Assembly (NCBI RefSeq): GCF_013426205.1 | Contig: NC_089423.1 | Span: 4,402,001 to 4,466,000 of the forward strand | Reading direction: 5' to 3' | DNA: 64,000 nucleotides | Origin: Metarhizium brunneum | Lineage: Eukaryota > Ascomycota > Sordariomycetes > Hypocreales > Clavicipitaceae | In this document: piece after piece, positions 1 to 11,509 of the stretch | Position numbering within the stretch: the first letter of the stretch is position 1 | How the letters are laid out: each line of letters starts with the position of its first letter | Notes under the pieces: model-generated | The model's input: only the letters and a program-made list of their open reading frames with translations | Database searches by the model: none | What the model was told of the DNA's origin: nothing | Made by a program: the position numbers and the translations under genes

Positions 1-2383
1 GAGTAACATTCATCCAGCAACATAAATCAAACGTTGCAAGTAATCAGCTTCTTGTGTCCGCACCAACTAATCTGTAGGGTACATACACAGATGGAGCCTA
101 CAGAGGGCGGATGGTAAGCGGTTCAATCCACACGAGATTAATCATCTAAATTGAGTACTCGGCGGGGTGTGTACAGACGGGTTGAGAGTTGTTCAGTGAG
201 AAAGAGGAAAAACCAAAAAATGACGAGCATTCATCCAGGAACATGGATGCCGACTTGTGAAGAAATTCTAATGAGGCACCGACGATTCCTTGCAAAGAAG
301 GTTGCGGACGCGTCATTTGGATGCTATACCATGTATGTACCTCGTGAGAAATGAGAAACGGGAATTGAAGCGTGAAACAGCCGGTAGTGCTGCATGGTGG
401 CTGAGCAGCCGATGCAGGCACTCCATAATCTAATCTACTCCATACAGGGCAAGGAAACGTACTCCGTACCAGACTTGAGATATGCTCACATGTCCTTGTG
501 CCCTGGTGACTTGGTCTGACTTGAGGAAACAAAGGTTGTTAGGGTCTTTTCGACGAGGATCAGCCGTCTTGAAACGGATATTGGCTTTTTTAGTTCTCCT
601 TTTTCATGTCAACTCTTTTTTTGTGCTGCTGGAACTCATACGTAATCTGGACACTGAAGTAGTTAGGTACCACTACGTACTCCGTACTAACTGCGACATC
701 GTGCAGATGGTCTCAATTGACGCTCGGGTAGGCTTCAGCTTGGGAAGCTCTGCTCTGACGTCATATTCTGACCCCCCCCCAGTGTCTTCTTGGCAGCAAC
801 GGAGTTATCTCCACCACCATCATCGTCACCACAGTGGCACCAGTGGCTGAAGGCCTGCCTTGTACATGTTAGACAGCACAGCACAAACATGGTTTTCCAC
901 CACGTCTTCCAATAGCGGCCACTTGCCGCACCATCTGGCCATAGCTGTGCTTGGCACGCTCCAATGATTCGTAGGTTCAGTGGGCGCCCGAATATTTGTC
1001 ATTCGAGTACGAGTATCAAGACGCAAGTTTATTAGTCCTTGGCCTGGCTTGAGCTATCGCAGATGTAGTCAGTAATCATCAAGCGGGCGATGGGCAAAAA
1101 AGCTGACTTGCCCAGACTGTTTGCGGGTAAATGGAGTGCCTGCGACACTGCCTAGCCAATGTTCCTTTTCCATTGCTGTTGTAGTCCTTTGCTAATTTGA
1201 AAAAAAAAAGAGTGAAAAGCTTCCCGCATCTTAGACTGTCACTGCTGTATCTCAAGTAAAGATTCTAGCACGGCCATCGTGATATATTTTCAGGTGGTAT
1301 CACGACGGTATAATCACTTGTTGGCCGTGCAGATTCACGGGAATGGGCGGACTTGGAATATCTGAGATGCACCCCCATTTACGTACACAGATGGATCATG
1401 GAAGACAGATTCCACGATATCCCCCGGGGGGGGGGGGGTCACACAGCCCTGTAGCCACATGGAAGTGTCATGACATCGAACCTGTTCAGCATCACTGCAG
1501 TGATAGAATAATGACGACCTAGGACAGTGCTGCCAGGCAAAACACAAACAGAAATGTAGCTACTTCTTGGCTCCATGTCGGCCCAAATGTCATCTCGCCC
1601 TTGTTTCCCATTGCTTCCATGACATCAATGGACGAACAGCCGTGGCTGACGGAGCGTGCTAGCTTCGGGCCAAGTCTCATTGGGAGTCAAGCTATTGCGT
1701 CAACGTCGCCGTGTCCGGGAGCCCGCCTTGCCCGCCCAGCCCTTAGTGCTACCAGGACGTGCTTGAGTGGGTGATGAGTGGTGGTAGGTAGTGGGGAGTC
1801 GTTGACCGAGTCCACGTCTGGATCTGGATCCTCAATGTCGAGCCGGATCAATTGATATTTGTTGCATCTACGGAGTACAGTGGGTGTAGAAGACAGTTGG
1901 GGAAAGCCATTCACGGTAATAACCGCTGGTGTGCAGATGAACTGGCGGTGCCACTTGCAGCTCGCCGTCGACCGATTTGCACCACCAAGGTCGCGTCTGG
2001 TAGATTCAGATTGGGGCGTCGAGTCCAGATGTCGACGGTCCGTCTGGTATCCTGGGTAAAGTTACCGAGTTCTTTGGGTCAAGTGGTTTTCCCAGTCTGT
2101 GGCGCCTGGCCATTCCTCCCTCCTGCCTTCCCAAACTCCAAGCTCCCACATGTGCCAGCTCCCAAGCTCCCAAGCTCCCCCCACACACCTCCACCCCCCT
2201 CCCTCGTCCTACCGTTCCCGTCTGTTTGCGCTCGGATCTGTGACCAGGTCGCTGCCTCATCCTCACTGCCTCACCAAACCTTGAAGGGTCTGCGGCCTGC
2301 CGGTCTCCCGTCGGCCGTCTACCAAACTTTCAAGGTTTTGCTTGCTCCTCTGGCCCTGCGGCCTTTATAGCTCCACCTCCGCC
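1..2383. other. gene-free left flank and leader of the Slm1-type gene
   Basis: No convincing coding region on either strand; the open frames are short, lack family features and mostly lack ATG starts. It holds three copies of the TACTCCGTA motif (459-469, 677-687, 1869-1878) and a C5G13 tract at 1421-1438. A strongly C/T-rich stretch at about 2095-2225, with AAGCTCCC-like repeats, precedes the Slm1 start and probably belongs to its promoter or leader. Confidence 0.6.
459..469. promoter_or_regulatory. TACTCCGTA dispersed motif (one of 11)
   Basis: GTACTCCGTAC. Other copies or complements are at 677-687, 1869-1878, 12183-12192, 12250-12258, 12338-12348, 13464-13474, 30362-30372, 31178-31186, 31185-31193 and 32775-32785. 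All are outside genes. Role unknown. Confidence 0.6.
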
Positions 2384-5365
2384 ATGGATCGTCTGGTGTC
2401 GTCTTCTCTCCCACAGCAGACGTCCGATGCCAACCTGAACCGAAGCGCCTCCCTCCCACACAGCCAGTCCCAGAGTCACCCGCGACAACGGCAACAGCGG
2501 GAGCAAGAGCAACGACAGGAATACAATCACCGACGCAGCACTTCTCAGGCTCCCATACTGGAGCACCAGCACGCGCCAGGCAGCAAGACTGCATCTCCTG
2601 CTCCCCTGGCCGGCGTGGGCAGGTTCACCGAGGAGTGGGACGCCAGCCAGCGCGGCAGCTCCATCATCGACGAGAGCAACCGACCCGGTTTCGCCGCCAT
2701 GCAGCGCTCCAATTCCGTGCACAGCTTCGCTGCTGGCGATGATCAGCAGCTTCCCGTGCGAAACAACACACTTCGCAAGAAGTCGTCCATGAGACGAACC
2801 AGCAGCCTCAGACGCAGTAGCAGTCGCCGAAGTAGCAGACCCGGCAGTGTTAGGAGTTTGGCCTTGCATTCGGCCTCGGACCGTGATGATGCTCACAGCG
2901 CTTTTTACTGCCCTATCCCTACCTCCGGCACTCCGACAGATGTCCTTGCCAGCAGATTCCAGAGTATGTCAAGTGACCTTGCATTCCCCATGTGTGCGAC
3001 GTCATCTCGTCATCCGTGACTATGGCTCTATCTAGCTCTAGCTCTAGCTCTTGCCGCAGACGCGAACTTGCGATAACTCTGCTAATGCCAGCGTACTTCT
3101 AGCCTGGAGAAAGGTTCTCAAAGACTTGATAGCCTACTTCCGCGAGATCCAGTCGCACTACGAGCAAAGGTCCAAGGCCCTTGTCAAGCTTGCCAATGTT
3201 GCAAACAATATCTCGACCCCCCCGCAGTTTCTTCGATCTGCCGGGATTGACGATGCCCTGCAGTTTCTCCGTAACTACAACACAGCTGCCATTCAAGAAG
3301 CTAATAAGTCCAAGGAAATCGAGGAGGATGTAATCTTAGCTCTGACAGGGTTGAGGAGCGATCTTCAGCAGAAAATCAAGGAAATCAAGCACTTATCTGG
3401 CGACTTCAAAAACTCAGTGGATCGCGAGATGGAGACCACGTCCAAAGCCGTTCGTGCTCTTGCCGAAGTTCTCGACAAGACGGAAATAGACGCCTCGTCT
3501 ACAACGGGGAAGCAAGATCCCTATCTGATGCGCCTCGCAGTTGACCGACAAGTCGAGCGCCAAATAGACGAAGAGAACTACCTTCACCAGGCAAGCAAAC
3601 ATTCCCCCAGCCGACTTCTTCCCACCGACTGGGAGCAAAATATCTTCAATCACACCTTTCTTACCATTCTCGTAGGCATATTTGAACCTTGAAGGCTCTG
3701 GCCGTGAGCTGGAGTCAATTGTTGTTGGGGAAATCCAAAAGGCGTATAACGCTTACGCAGGTATCCTCAAGCGCGAAGCCGACAATGCCTATGCAGTGGT
3801 AGATGAACTGCGCGAAGGTCCCATCAACATGCCCAAGGACCAAGAATGGATTCATTTCGTCACACACGATGACCACATCGTTGACCCTACCGTACCCATG
3901 CGATCTTCTGATCAGATCCATTACCCGGGCCAGGATCATGTCTCAGCACAGGAGATTCGAGCTGGGCTTCTGGAGCGCAAGAGCAAATATCTGAAGAGCT
4001 ACACAGCCGGATGGTAAGTTATTATCACCCCGGTATTTTTCCGCACTTCTTCATTTTGGTGCCTGCTGTTTATTCTGCGATTCATTACTGCTTTCAAAGT
4101 TTAATCAGCACGTACCACGGGTCGACTAACAATTTCCCAGGTATGTCCTTTCTACAACACACCTCCATGAGTTCAAGTCGGCGGACAAAGCACAAGCTCC
4201 GGTCATGTCACTGTACTTGCCCGAGCAGAAGCTCGGCTCCCATTCGACCGAGGGTGGCTCATCCAACAAATTTATCCTCAAGGGGCGACAAACTGGCACG
4301 ATGCACCGCGGGCACACCTGGGTTTTCAGAGCCGAAAGTCATGATACTATGATGGCATGGTACGAGGACATTAAGGCATTGACTGAAAAGACCCCCGAAG
4401 AACGATCCCAGTTTGTTCGCACTCACTCTCGAAGCTTAAGCCGATCATCCCGTCGATCCGTTAGCAGTGATGGCATCGTGGACGAAGACGATGAAGAGCC
4501 TTTCTCTGCGAATCAAGTGGACGTCAACCCAGAGCCACGAGAGGACATGGTTTCCCGACGGCCTCAACCAGGTGGGCGGTTTCCATCAGATCTTCAAATC
4601 AACGCACAGCGTGGCTTACAGGCGCCACAATCGCCATCTAGTGTAAGCTCCGGTCACCAGGATCACTCTCCGGATGCCCAAGCCTATGCGGCTGCGGGGG
4701 CTCTACCGGCGGCTGCGCTTGTAGCCGGACGTGAGGGTCAGCATCTGCACCATGGCCAAGAAAATCACATGGGCTATGGAGGCACCGAGCAAACTCCAAT
4801 GGAAGATATGCCATCCCAAGCTGCCATAGCCAGTCAACAGGCGCATCATGATGGCGTTAATCCATACACATGCGAACCAGTTCCCCATCCGTCAAACCAA
4901 GACGGGGGGTATTTTGCCGGCGCCTTCGTGGGTTCACAAGGACATCAAGATCACGACCTTGACGGGAAAGCCACCAACGTTGTCCCTGAAGCCTCTGAGC
5001 TTTCAAATGCACCCCGGCAAAATGTAGATACCGAGCCTGTCAATTCTGGTGAACGCGAAGTGGCTTCTAACACGACCGAAAACGACAGTCAAAGCCATGC
5101 AAATGCTAATGCTACGGCCGACAAAATAAGTCCCCTTGTATTGGCAGCCAGTAATATCCCTAGATCCGAAACTCAACGAGAGTTAGCCCTCCAGGTGGTT
5201 CCCGAAGCCAGTGCCACCGAACATACCACCCCGGCCGAAACTTCTTTGGGAGGGACAAGCAGACCGAAGAGAGAAACTGACGACAGAACGGAAAGCGCTG
5301 CCACTATCTCAAACTTGCAAATCCCCGGGAAATACCCGAAGGGCAGCGGTATTGTCTCGCCTTAA
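2384..5365 (+). CDS. SLM1: Slm1-type BAR/PH-domain TORC2 effector
   Basis: Exons 2384-2963, 3103-3590, 3676-4013 and 4141-5365 give 876 aa. Exon 1 encodes a Ser/Arg-rich N-terminus (a run like RRTSSLRRSSSRRSSR). Residues from about 194 to 460 form the helical BAR-like region, opening with WRKVLKDLIAYFREIQSHYE. A PH domain follows at about 460-560, with the core NKFILKGRQ and WVFRAESHDTMMAWYEDI. The tail is disordered and rich in Gln, His and Glu. In yeast, Slm1/2 bind PI(4,5)P2 at the plasma membrane and eisosomes and relay membrane stress to TORC2; that role here is inferred from homology. The start is the first ATG in frame, in a good context. Intron 2 (3591-3675) has a GC donor; no GT alternative fits. 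The other introns are GT-AG. Confidence 0.88.
3591..3675 (+). other. GC-AG intron in the Slm1-type gene
   Basis: The exon ends CAG and the intron begins GCAAGC, ending CGTAG. The reading frame and protein continuity (NYLHQ to AYLNLEG) fix both ends. The intron contains no GT that could serve as a donor near the junction. It is 85 nt, not a multiple of three; reading through reaches a stop after about 33 codons, before the PH domain. Confidence 0.85.
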
Positions 5366-6656
5366 GTGTTCCATCTTTTTGAAGGCTTTTCCTTTATTTC
5401 TGCTTCTTAAAAGCGATTGATGGGGCTCCTTTTCATGTTATTTCCTTGATCGATGCTGTTCCCACATCGTTCTGCTGTACATGTCGTGGTGTTTTTATCG
5501 GGTGTCTTTTGTCTTCTTCCTACTACGATTTGTTAGGCTATGTTTCTTGGATTATGAAAGCGCCTCTACACATACAGTTTTCTTGTTAACTTGCTGTACG
5601 GTGCTGCCTGAATGGGATAGTTTTCCTCTGCCGCGTGTGTACCTGTATACTTAGCAATATTTAGTAGACAGAAATTGAACACGCTTTTTTGGTATTTCAC
5701 CCCCAAACACGCATTCGTGTCATGGAGAGCCGGCACATACCAACTGGCGGGCACAAAGAGGAACTTTGTAATGGCCACGGCACGCACATTATACCAGGTT
5801 GCAGTGATTCACGCCCATGACTTGACAGCCGTCTGTCGCAGTAGGAAGCTTCCCTAGGCATTATGCTGCCACCATATTACGTTTCTCGCCTAAGGCTAGA
5901 GCCAGCCAGTTATCTTCTCGAGAAACATGTATTCGACTGCCCTACTTTGTAGTTTTGTGTTATTCTCACTGGGCAGCCGTTGCGTGGCTATAAAAAGTCC
6001 ACGCCCCGATGCACATGTTACCACGAGGTCCCTGTGTGACAATGATGAAGCCGGGTGGTCACTTTCCTACCGCAACACCCATCAATCGGAGTCTGGCCAC
6101 GAGGGCCGGATCCGCAACTTCAACAACGTTGTCGGGGATCTGCTGTAGCATCTGCACGGTTCATGTAACGGCTCATGTAACGGATCGTGATGATCGTCAT
6201 GTGCAAAAGCTCATTGACCTCACAAGTTTCTGTGTACCTGAGGCTTCCCGTATATCCGTTATTGGGTATCATGCATCTCATTTTTATTTCTTCAAGCATG
6301 GGTTTTCCATCTGAAGCTACGGGTATTGTAAGAATTGCTACCCAGTCCTCGTATGTCATTCCGGTATCAATAATCCCATTTCCGTGTACCTCGTTACTCT
6401 TCTCAACTTCCTAGATTCCTCTAAGCGCTAAAACCGCTTTACGCTCTACCCACTGCAAGTCAGTGCCGACTGTAAGTCATAATTTTCCTGGCCCGCGTCT
6501 TCGATCACAGCGATGTATGTACGGGTGGCTCCAATCCACAGCGCACCGCATGAACCATTTGCCCACCCCCTTCCTCTCACTAAACGGCTCATTGTCGTCC
6601 AATCAGCGCCGCCGCTGAATGCCAAACAAAACGAATGGGGGGCAAGACGACGTCTC
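5366..6656. other. convergent intergenic region
   Basis: This lies between the stop of the Slm1-type gene and the stop of the phosphatidylserine synthase gene. No supported gene is visible. A small inverted repeat flanks a TATAAAA-like run at 5982-6004 (GCGTGG...CCACGC). Confidence 0.6.
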
Positions 6657-7680
6657 CTACGGCTTGGGTATGCGGATGGTCTTGCTCGTCATCAGACATC
6701 CATGCAACATGAACAGAAGTACTGCGGGATGGAACTCTAGCGCCGAGTCTTTTAACCATGCCCCAAAAGGCACGTCGTCGAGGACCTGGCCACAATATAC
6801 CCAATATGCCATGAGGCCATCGAGAAAAAGAGACGTCGGGATCGGTGTACCCTCGAAGAACTTGCTCTTGCCCGTAGCGTCCTTGGGAAGCACTGAAACA
6901 GTAACGTTGAAGCGAGCAAGACGCGTTAGGCCACATAGGACGAAGAAGGCGAGCCCGACGGTGTCGAGAGTAGATCGAAAGCCGATAGTAAACGCCACCA
7001 TGGCCGGCGCGACCCCAAACGAAATCTATATGAACGAGGGTGTTAGCAAGCCATGTGCATCGATTGCAACGGAATCCTGCATCGCGTTGCAAACAAAACG
7101 GCAAAGTGAAATCGCACCAAATCGGCTAGAGAATCCAGCTCTTGACCCATGAGACTGCTCTTATTTCTCCACCGTGCCACCCTCCCATCGAGAAAATCGA
7201 AAAACAGGCCAAAGGGCAAAAAGGCCAACGCCAGCCAAACATTGTCAAAAGAATCCGGATCGCCCAGACAGTATCGAAGAGACGAGAAAATGGACATGAC
7301 TCCGCAGAAGCCTATAGAAGGGTGCGAACGAGCAGTTAGCACGCCGGCCATCCCAAGAGACGCAAGACTTGTCGCGTGTAGATCTGCAGCTTGAAGAGAG
7401 AAAGGAGAAAAATACCATTCATTAAAGTGATGAGGTCGGCGAGATGCATGGCCCGCACGAGGGAGAAGTGTCCAACGTCTGCAGATAGTAGCGTCTTTTG
7501 CTTGTCGATAGCTTCGCAAGCAAGCAAGCAAACCACGTAGTTAGTTTCGAAATAGGCTTAGATTTCGGTGAACGCTAAGATAGCCGTCAATGGCAACATA
7601 CCAGGCTGATTATGATTGAAACTAGTCTTCCCCATGGCGCCGTTCGCGCTTGAGGAAGCAACGCTACTTCTCTTCGACAT
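6657..7680 (-). CDS. CHO1: CDP-diacylglycerol--serine O-phosphatidyltransferase (phosphatidylserine synthase)
   Basis: Exons, in coding order, are 7680-7602, 7511-7416, 7311-7118 and 7025-6657, giving 245 aa. The enzyme joins CDP-diacylglycerol and serine to make phosphatidylserine in the ER membrane. The full CDP-alcohol phosphotransferase signature is present at residues 100-122: D100-G-x2-A-R-x8-G114-x3-D118-x3-D122. Upstream is the family motif [20 protein letters not shown]. Downstream are hydrophobic helices ([32 protein letters not shown]). Length is normal for fungal Cho1. The frame is open upstream to 7917, but the ATG at 7680 opens an MSKRSS-type N-terminus usual for the family. The first intron carries a CTAAC branch site. 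It is head-to-tail with the downstream metalloprotease gene, 1.2 kb away. Confidence 0.93.
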
Positions 7681-8010
7681 TTTATTTCCCGTAGCACTGA
7701 GGGTTAGAGGCGCAGTTGGGAACCTTTCAACCTCAGAAACTGGCGTCGAGGAAGGAGACCAGGGGCATTCAAAAGCCTTTGGCGTCGAGGTTGGAGAGTA
7801 AAATGTCTTGAAAAAAATTCGACAGGGGAAAATGGAAGAAGAGAAAGCGTTGAGAAATCCCTTTGGAAAGCTAAAGGGAAGGAAAAGAGAAGACCCAAAG
7901 ACGTCAGGATCTGGCAACGAGGTTCAGAATGACGGATGACGCCTCGATTGGAGGCTTGTGGCCGTGACCTTGTTTCTTGGGGGGCTGGGCGGGAAAACCA
8001 GGCAAGAGGG

Positions 8011-8020
8011 TACTTAAGTA
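8011..8020. promoter_or_regulatory. TACYTARGTA palindrome (one of 7)
   Basis: A perfect 10-bp palindrome, TACTTAAGTA. Identical copies are at 8227-8236, 14056-14065, 21140-21149 and 55519-55528; the TACCTAGGTA form is at 29589-29598 and 41758-41767. All are outside genes. A dimeric DNA-binding protein site is one possibility. Confidence 0.6.
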
Positions 8021-8830
8021 GGTAGCACTGCATCCGGCGGGTGACTTGGGGTGACGGAGACTGACTGGCTCTGTGGCGGTGTTGATCGATTGATTGGCTA
8101 CCAGTTCCAACTTTGAGCTCAAGGTTAGGTACGTACCAGTCAGAGCTTGGGTTTGCATGTGGTCAGGGAGCCCAGCCAACAGCTACCGTACTTTATGTAC
8201 TTATGCAAGGTTACTTAGTACATACTTACTTAAGTACACTACCGGTACCTAGCAGTTACATGTTGGGACTGACCAGTCTTAATTGATGAACCACTGGAGT
8301 TCAATTATTAGTCATCAGATAGCCGTTTAGTCTCATTATTCTAAAACTCCTACAATCAACTCCTATTCTTGATGCGAGTACGTCTTCGATTCCAATTACC
8401 TATTACTTCACTAACCAGCTATGATGAGTACTCCATACATCATTGTGATTCCCTTCACACGCTCAGCCAAGTCCGGTCAACAAAACAGGAAAACCATGCC
8501 GCCGTGCTACACTATATAGCCTTGGTCATAATCAATGCTGGTTTCAGAGGGAAATACAAAAACAACCAGAACAAAACTAGATGCCCCTCCTAACGCCGTG
8601 TTGCGGTGTCGACCCGAATATAATATACCACTTCTTTGTGCTGAACATTAAGACTGTAGCCTGCGCCGCTAAATGACCCCAGACGACAAAGGCGGAAGAA
8701 GCATCACACATCGTGTTCCCCATGCATCGCTCAACCCCGTCCCGAATCCATAGACATCTATTAGTGCTGGCAAATTCACCATGACCAAATAACTGAATTT
8801 GAAGCAGTCGCTTCGTCATCTCACCCGGCG

Positions 8831-8857
8831 AAAAAAAAAAAAAAAAAAAAGGGGGGG
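8831..8857. repeat. A20G7 homopolymer tract
   Basis: Twenty A followed directly by seven G on the + strand. It sits about 55 bp past the stop codon of the minus-strand metalloprotease gene, so the transcript would carry C7 then U20 in or just after its 3' UTR. Confidence 0.9.
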
Positions 8858-8912
8858 CTTCAACGTGTCGGAAACAGAACCAAGAAGGAACCCTGAACTC
8901 CTTCGAACCGCT

Positions 8913-11509
8913 TCATCGTTTTATCAAAACCGATAAGCCATCAACCCATGACCCGCATGAGCCCGATATGCCGCAAATGCTGTATCCGCGCGGTGGAATG
9001 ATGTTATGGCTACAGGGAAAGCTTTCGTTAGTGCCTGCAAATTATCACATCCACAACCTCGCAATTCCCACACTTACGCGGAGCCTCCATGAGCGTTGCC
9101 AAAAATGGGCGATTTTCTACCCAGGCTTGTCAATATTTGTACACCATCGATCCAAAACCCTGCTCGGACCAGAAGTCCGCTTAAGTACTCGCCACGACGA
9201 ATATCTGCGCCAGGTCAGCAAATTGACAGTCCTCGAGCCACTGGACCATTATCTTACCAAATTCAAAGGTGTCGCCTCCCTCCTTTCCACCCCTATTGCC
9301 AAATAGTTGTGAGGTGTTGTCATCGTATACAAATTCCAGGCCATTCAGTGCCGACCCGTGGTAAACAGTTACTCGAGACATGATTCTATCTTGTTGGGTT
9401 GCACTAGTAAAGACGAACTCTTGTGCTTCACTGCCTTCCATTTTGGACTCGCCCAACTTCTGGCTTCGAGAGGCGGTCCTGCCATTTCCCAATTTCACCA
9501 GAGAACTTTTCGAGGTGAACTCCTTGAAATCAGTAATAGTTAAAGAACCTCCTCCGTGAGACTTGATCGATATCGATATGCGCCCCTTCCGTTTGGCTTC
9601 GGGCAAGCGAGCTCGCAAGTCCTGCTCACTCAGTGCAAGTTGCCGTTGTACCGGCCCGGTTTCCGTCGTATATTCAAGCCATGCATGGCAAACATCGTCT
9701 CCCTCACCTAGGATCTCCACAAATGAAACACCCGTCGCCGCCATTGCCAGAACAGTGCCCCCTTCGATTGCGAAAGCTTGGACACTGTCGTCCGAATTCA
9801 AGGGAGCATCATTGGGAAGTCTGAAGGCTGGATGGGCCCGGAATCGCAAACAGTCGAGGCGGTGCCACCCACACTCGTCCGCTTGGTGCACCAATCCGCC
9901 CTTTGATTTCGTCCTGGTAGAGAATGCCTCTCTTGGAACGAACGAGCGGTTCAAGACAACATAATCTCTTAGCATGATACCGGACTCCTGGTGTGGACAG
10001 CCAAACAAATGCCCAGTCTCATGCAAGTGAGCGCCAACACCAATGTTTACGGCCTCCCAAGAGCTGCCCGCTTCATTGCAATCATTCGCGACGTATTTCG
10101 TGTCTGTAGGAGTGCAATCTGTAAAAGCGGGCACAACTTCTTCGAAACTGGACGGGTAACTCTGCAGACAGTGTGAGCCAAAAATTGCAAGCTGCAGGTC
10201 TCCCGCATTACCGCCCAGAGCAGCGTGGCCTCGAATGACTTTCTCCTGGACATCCCAATGCGCGTCGAGGAAAAGCACCGACACGTAATTCTTTTGACCT
10301 GGAAGGGGCTTGAAGTATTCTTTAACGGCGTCAGCAGCCATGCCAAACAAGGCGTTCTTGTCAGTCGCTTTTTCGAACTGCTGGGCTCTGTTCAAGTCGA
10401 GAATCTCAGCCACAGTTTTGTCCGAACGAATAATGTGAATCCGAGCCTCAGATCGCATGGTCCCGTTTTCTCTATCACGATAATTGGCGGTCCCCAAAGT
10501 CCATTCCTCTTCGTACCGGAATACTCGACGCCCGAGCTTGTGCCTCCACATTTGCTCCGCAGTGAAGGCCTGCCAGAGATATGCCGCCATCCGAAACTTT
10601 CGTACGGCCGTTTCCAACCCATTACCCTCCTTTTCTGCCCGAGCTGGCGTTGCATCATATGTTTGCGGCGAATCCTTTGCGACAATAATCGCAAGCTGTA
10701 GTGGCGGGGCGTTCATTGGGGGTATCATATGGAGAGTTAAATACGAGGCATGAATAGGATTAGACGACGAGCTATTGGCAAGTTTAGGGCTGGAGAAGTC
10801 GAGTCGAAATTTGTTTGGTCCGGGTTGCAAGTATACCAGAGCCTTGAAGTGAGATTCGCATACTGGCCAGCTAATGGCAGGAAAGCTGTCATCGTATCGG
10901 CTAATAACCACATTACCATCCATCGAGTACTGTCCAGGCTCGCCAATGGTACCATGCAGCAATAGCACTTTTTGATACACCTGGGGATGAGTGGTCAGCA
11001 CGAGTTTAAATCCAAAGTACAAAGAGTTGGTTGGGTGCAAGGTATTGCCAAAGTATTGCCAGTTTATACATGACCCAACTTGATTACCAACTCAATTGTA
11101 CATTATATTGGCCAGAGACAAAGAAAAAACGCACCCATGAGTTTTCCGAGACACTATGTATTCGCGGGGCATATTGAGACAAGGGCACACTGCCTCGACT
11201 ATTGCTTGGTGGAGCTCCAAGGCCAGACATGCCTGACACGCTGTGCCTGCTGGTGTTGCTCCCAGGAGATATCATTGGTCGCGTTGATTGAGACATCTGC
11301 ACCTGGTTTTGCTGCGAGGTGTTGGTTTTCTTAATTTGAAGATCAAGGGCAGGGTCGGACTGGTGTGCGATAGACGGAGGAGTTACAGAACCACTTGATG
11401 GTGATGTGCCTTGGCTGGTGGCGCCATCGCTAGAGGCATCGGTAGAGTTGTCGGTTCGAAAGCTTGCTCTGGATCGGCGGCGCAATTCTTTGAGAAATGT
11501 AGGAGCCAT
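8913..11509 (-). CDS. zincin metalloprotease (YIL108W-like) with C-terminal jacalin-like lectin domain
   Basis: Exons, in coding order, are 11509-11135, 10980-9258, 9204-9078 and 9009-8913, giving 773 aa. The N-terminus (MAPTFLKELRRRSRAS) is basic, then Ser/Pro-rich and disordered. The catalytic zinc motif HETGHLFGCPH lies at residues 445-455 and fits HExxHxxGxxH, with the general-base Glu at 446. It belongs to the fungal putative peptidase family that includes yeast YIL108W; substrates are unknown. The last 130 or so residues form a jacalin-like beta-prism, seen as GLEFVYDDNTSQLFG, VRAGFWIDGVQIL and IPPRGYSICGISGSCGSWVDG. That domain is completed only by splicing two short 3' exons. No signal peptide or membrane segment is visible, so a cytosolic location is likely. 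Confidence 0.9.

Larger units (their letters stand above)
7681..8912. other. intergenic region with TACTTAAGTA palindromes and an A20G7 tract
   Basis: This holds the promoter side of phosphatidylserine synthase and the 3' side of the metalloprotease gene. Two perfect TACTTAAGTA palindromes lie at 8011-8020 and 8227-8236, within a stretch rich in GTAC/TTAAGT words. A homopolymer block of 20 A then 7 G lies at 8831-8857. No gene seen. Confidence 0.6.

Noticed and set aside
121..140. GGTTCAATCC word resembling a tRNA B box
   Set aside because: No A box or cloverleaf could be formed around it.
482..850. 122-codon + strand frame in the left flank
   Set aside because: Ends in a His/Ser run from low-complexity DNA, with no conserved pattern or intron signals.
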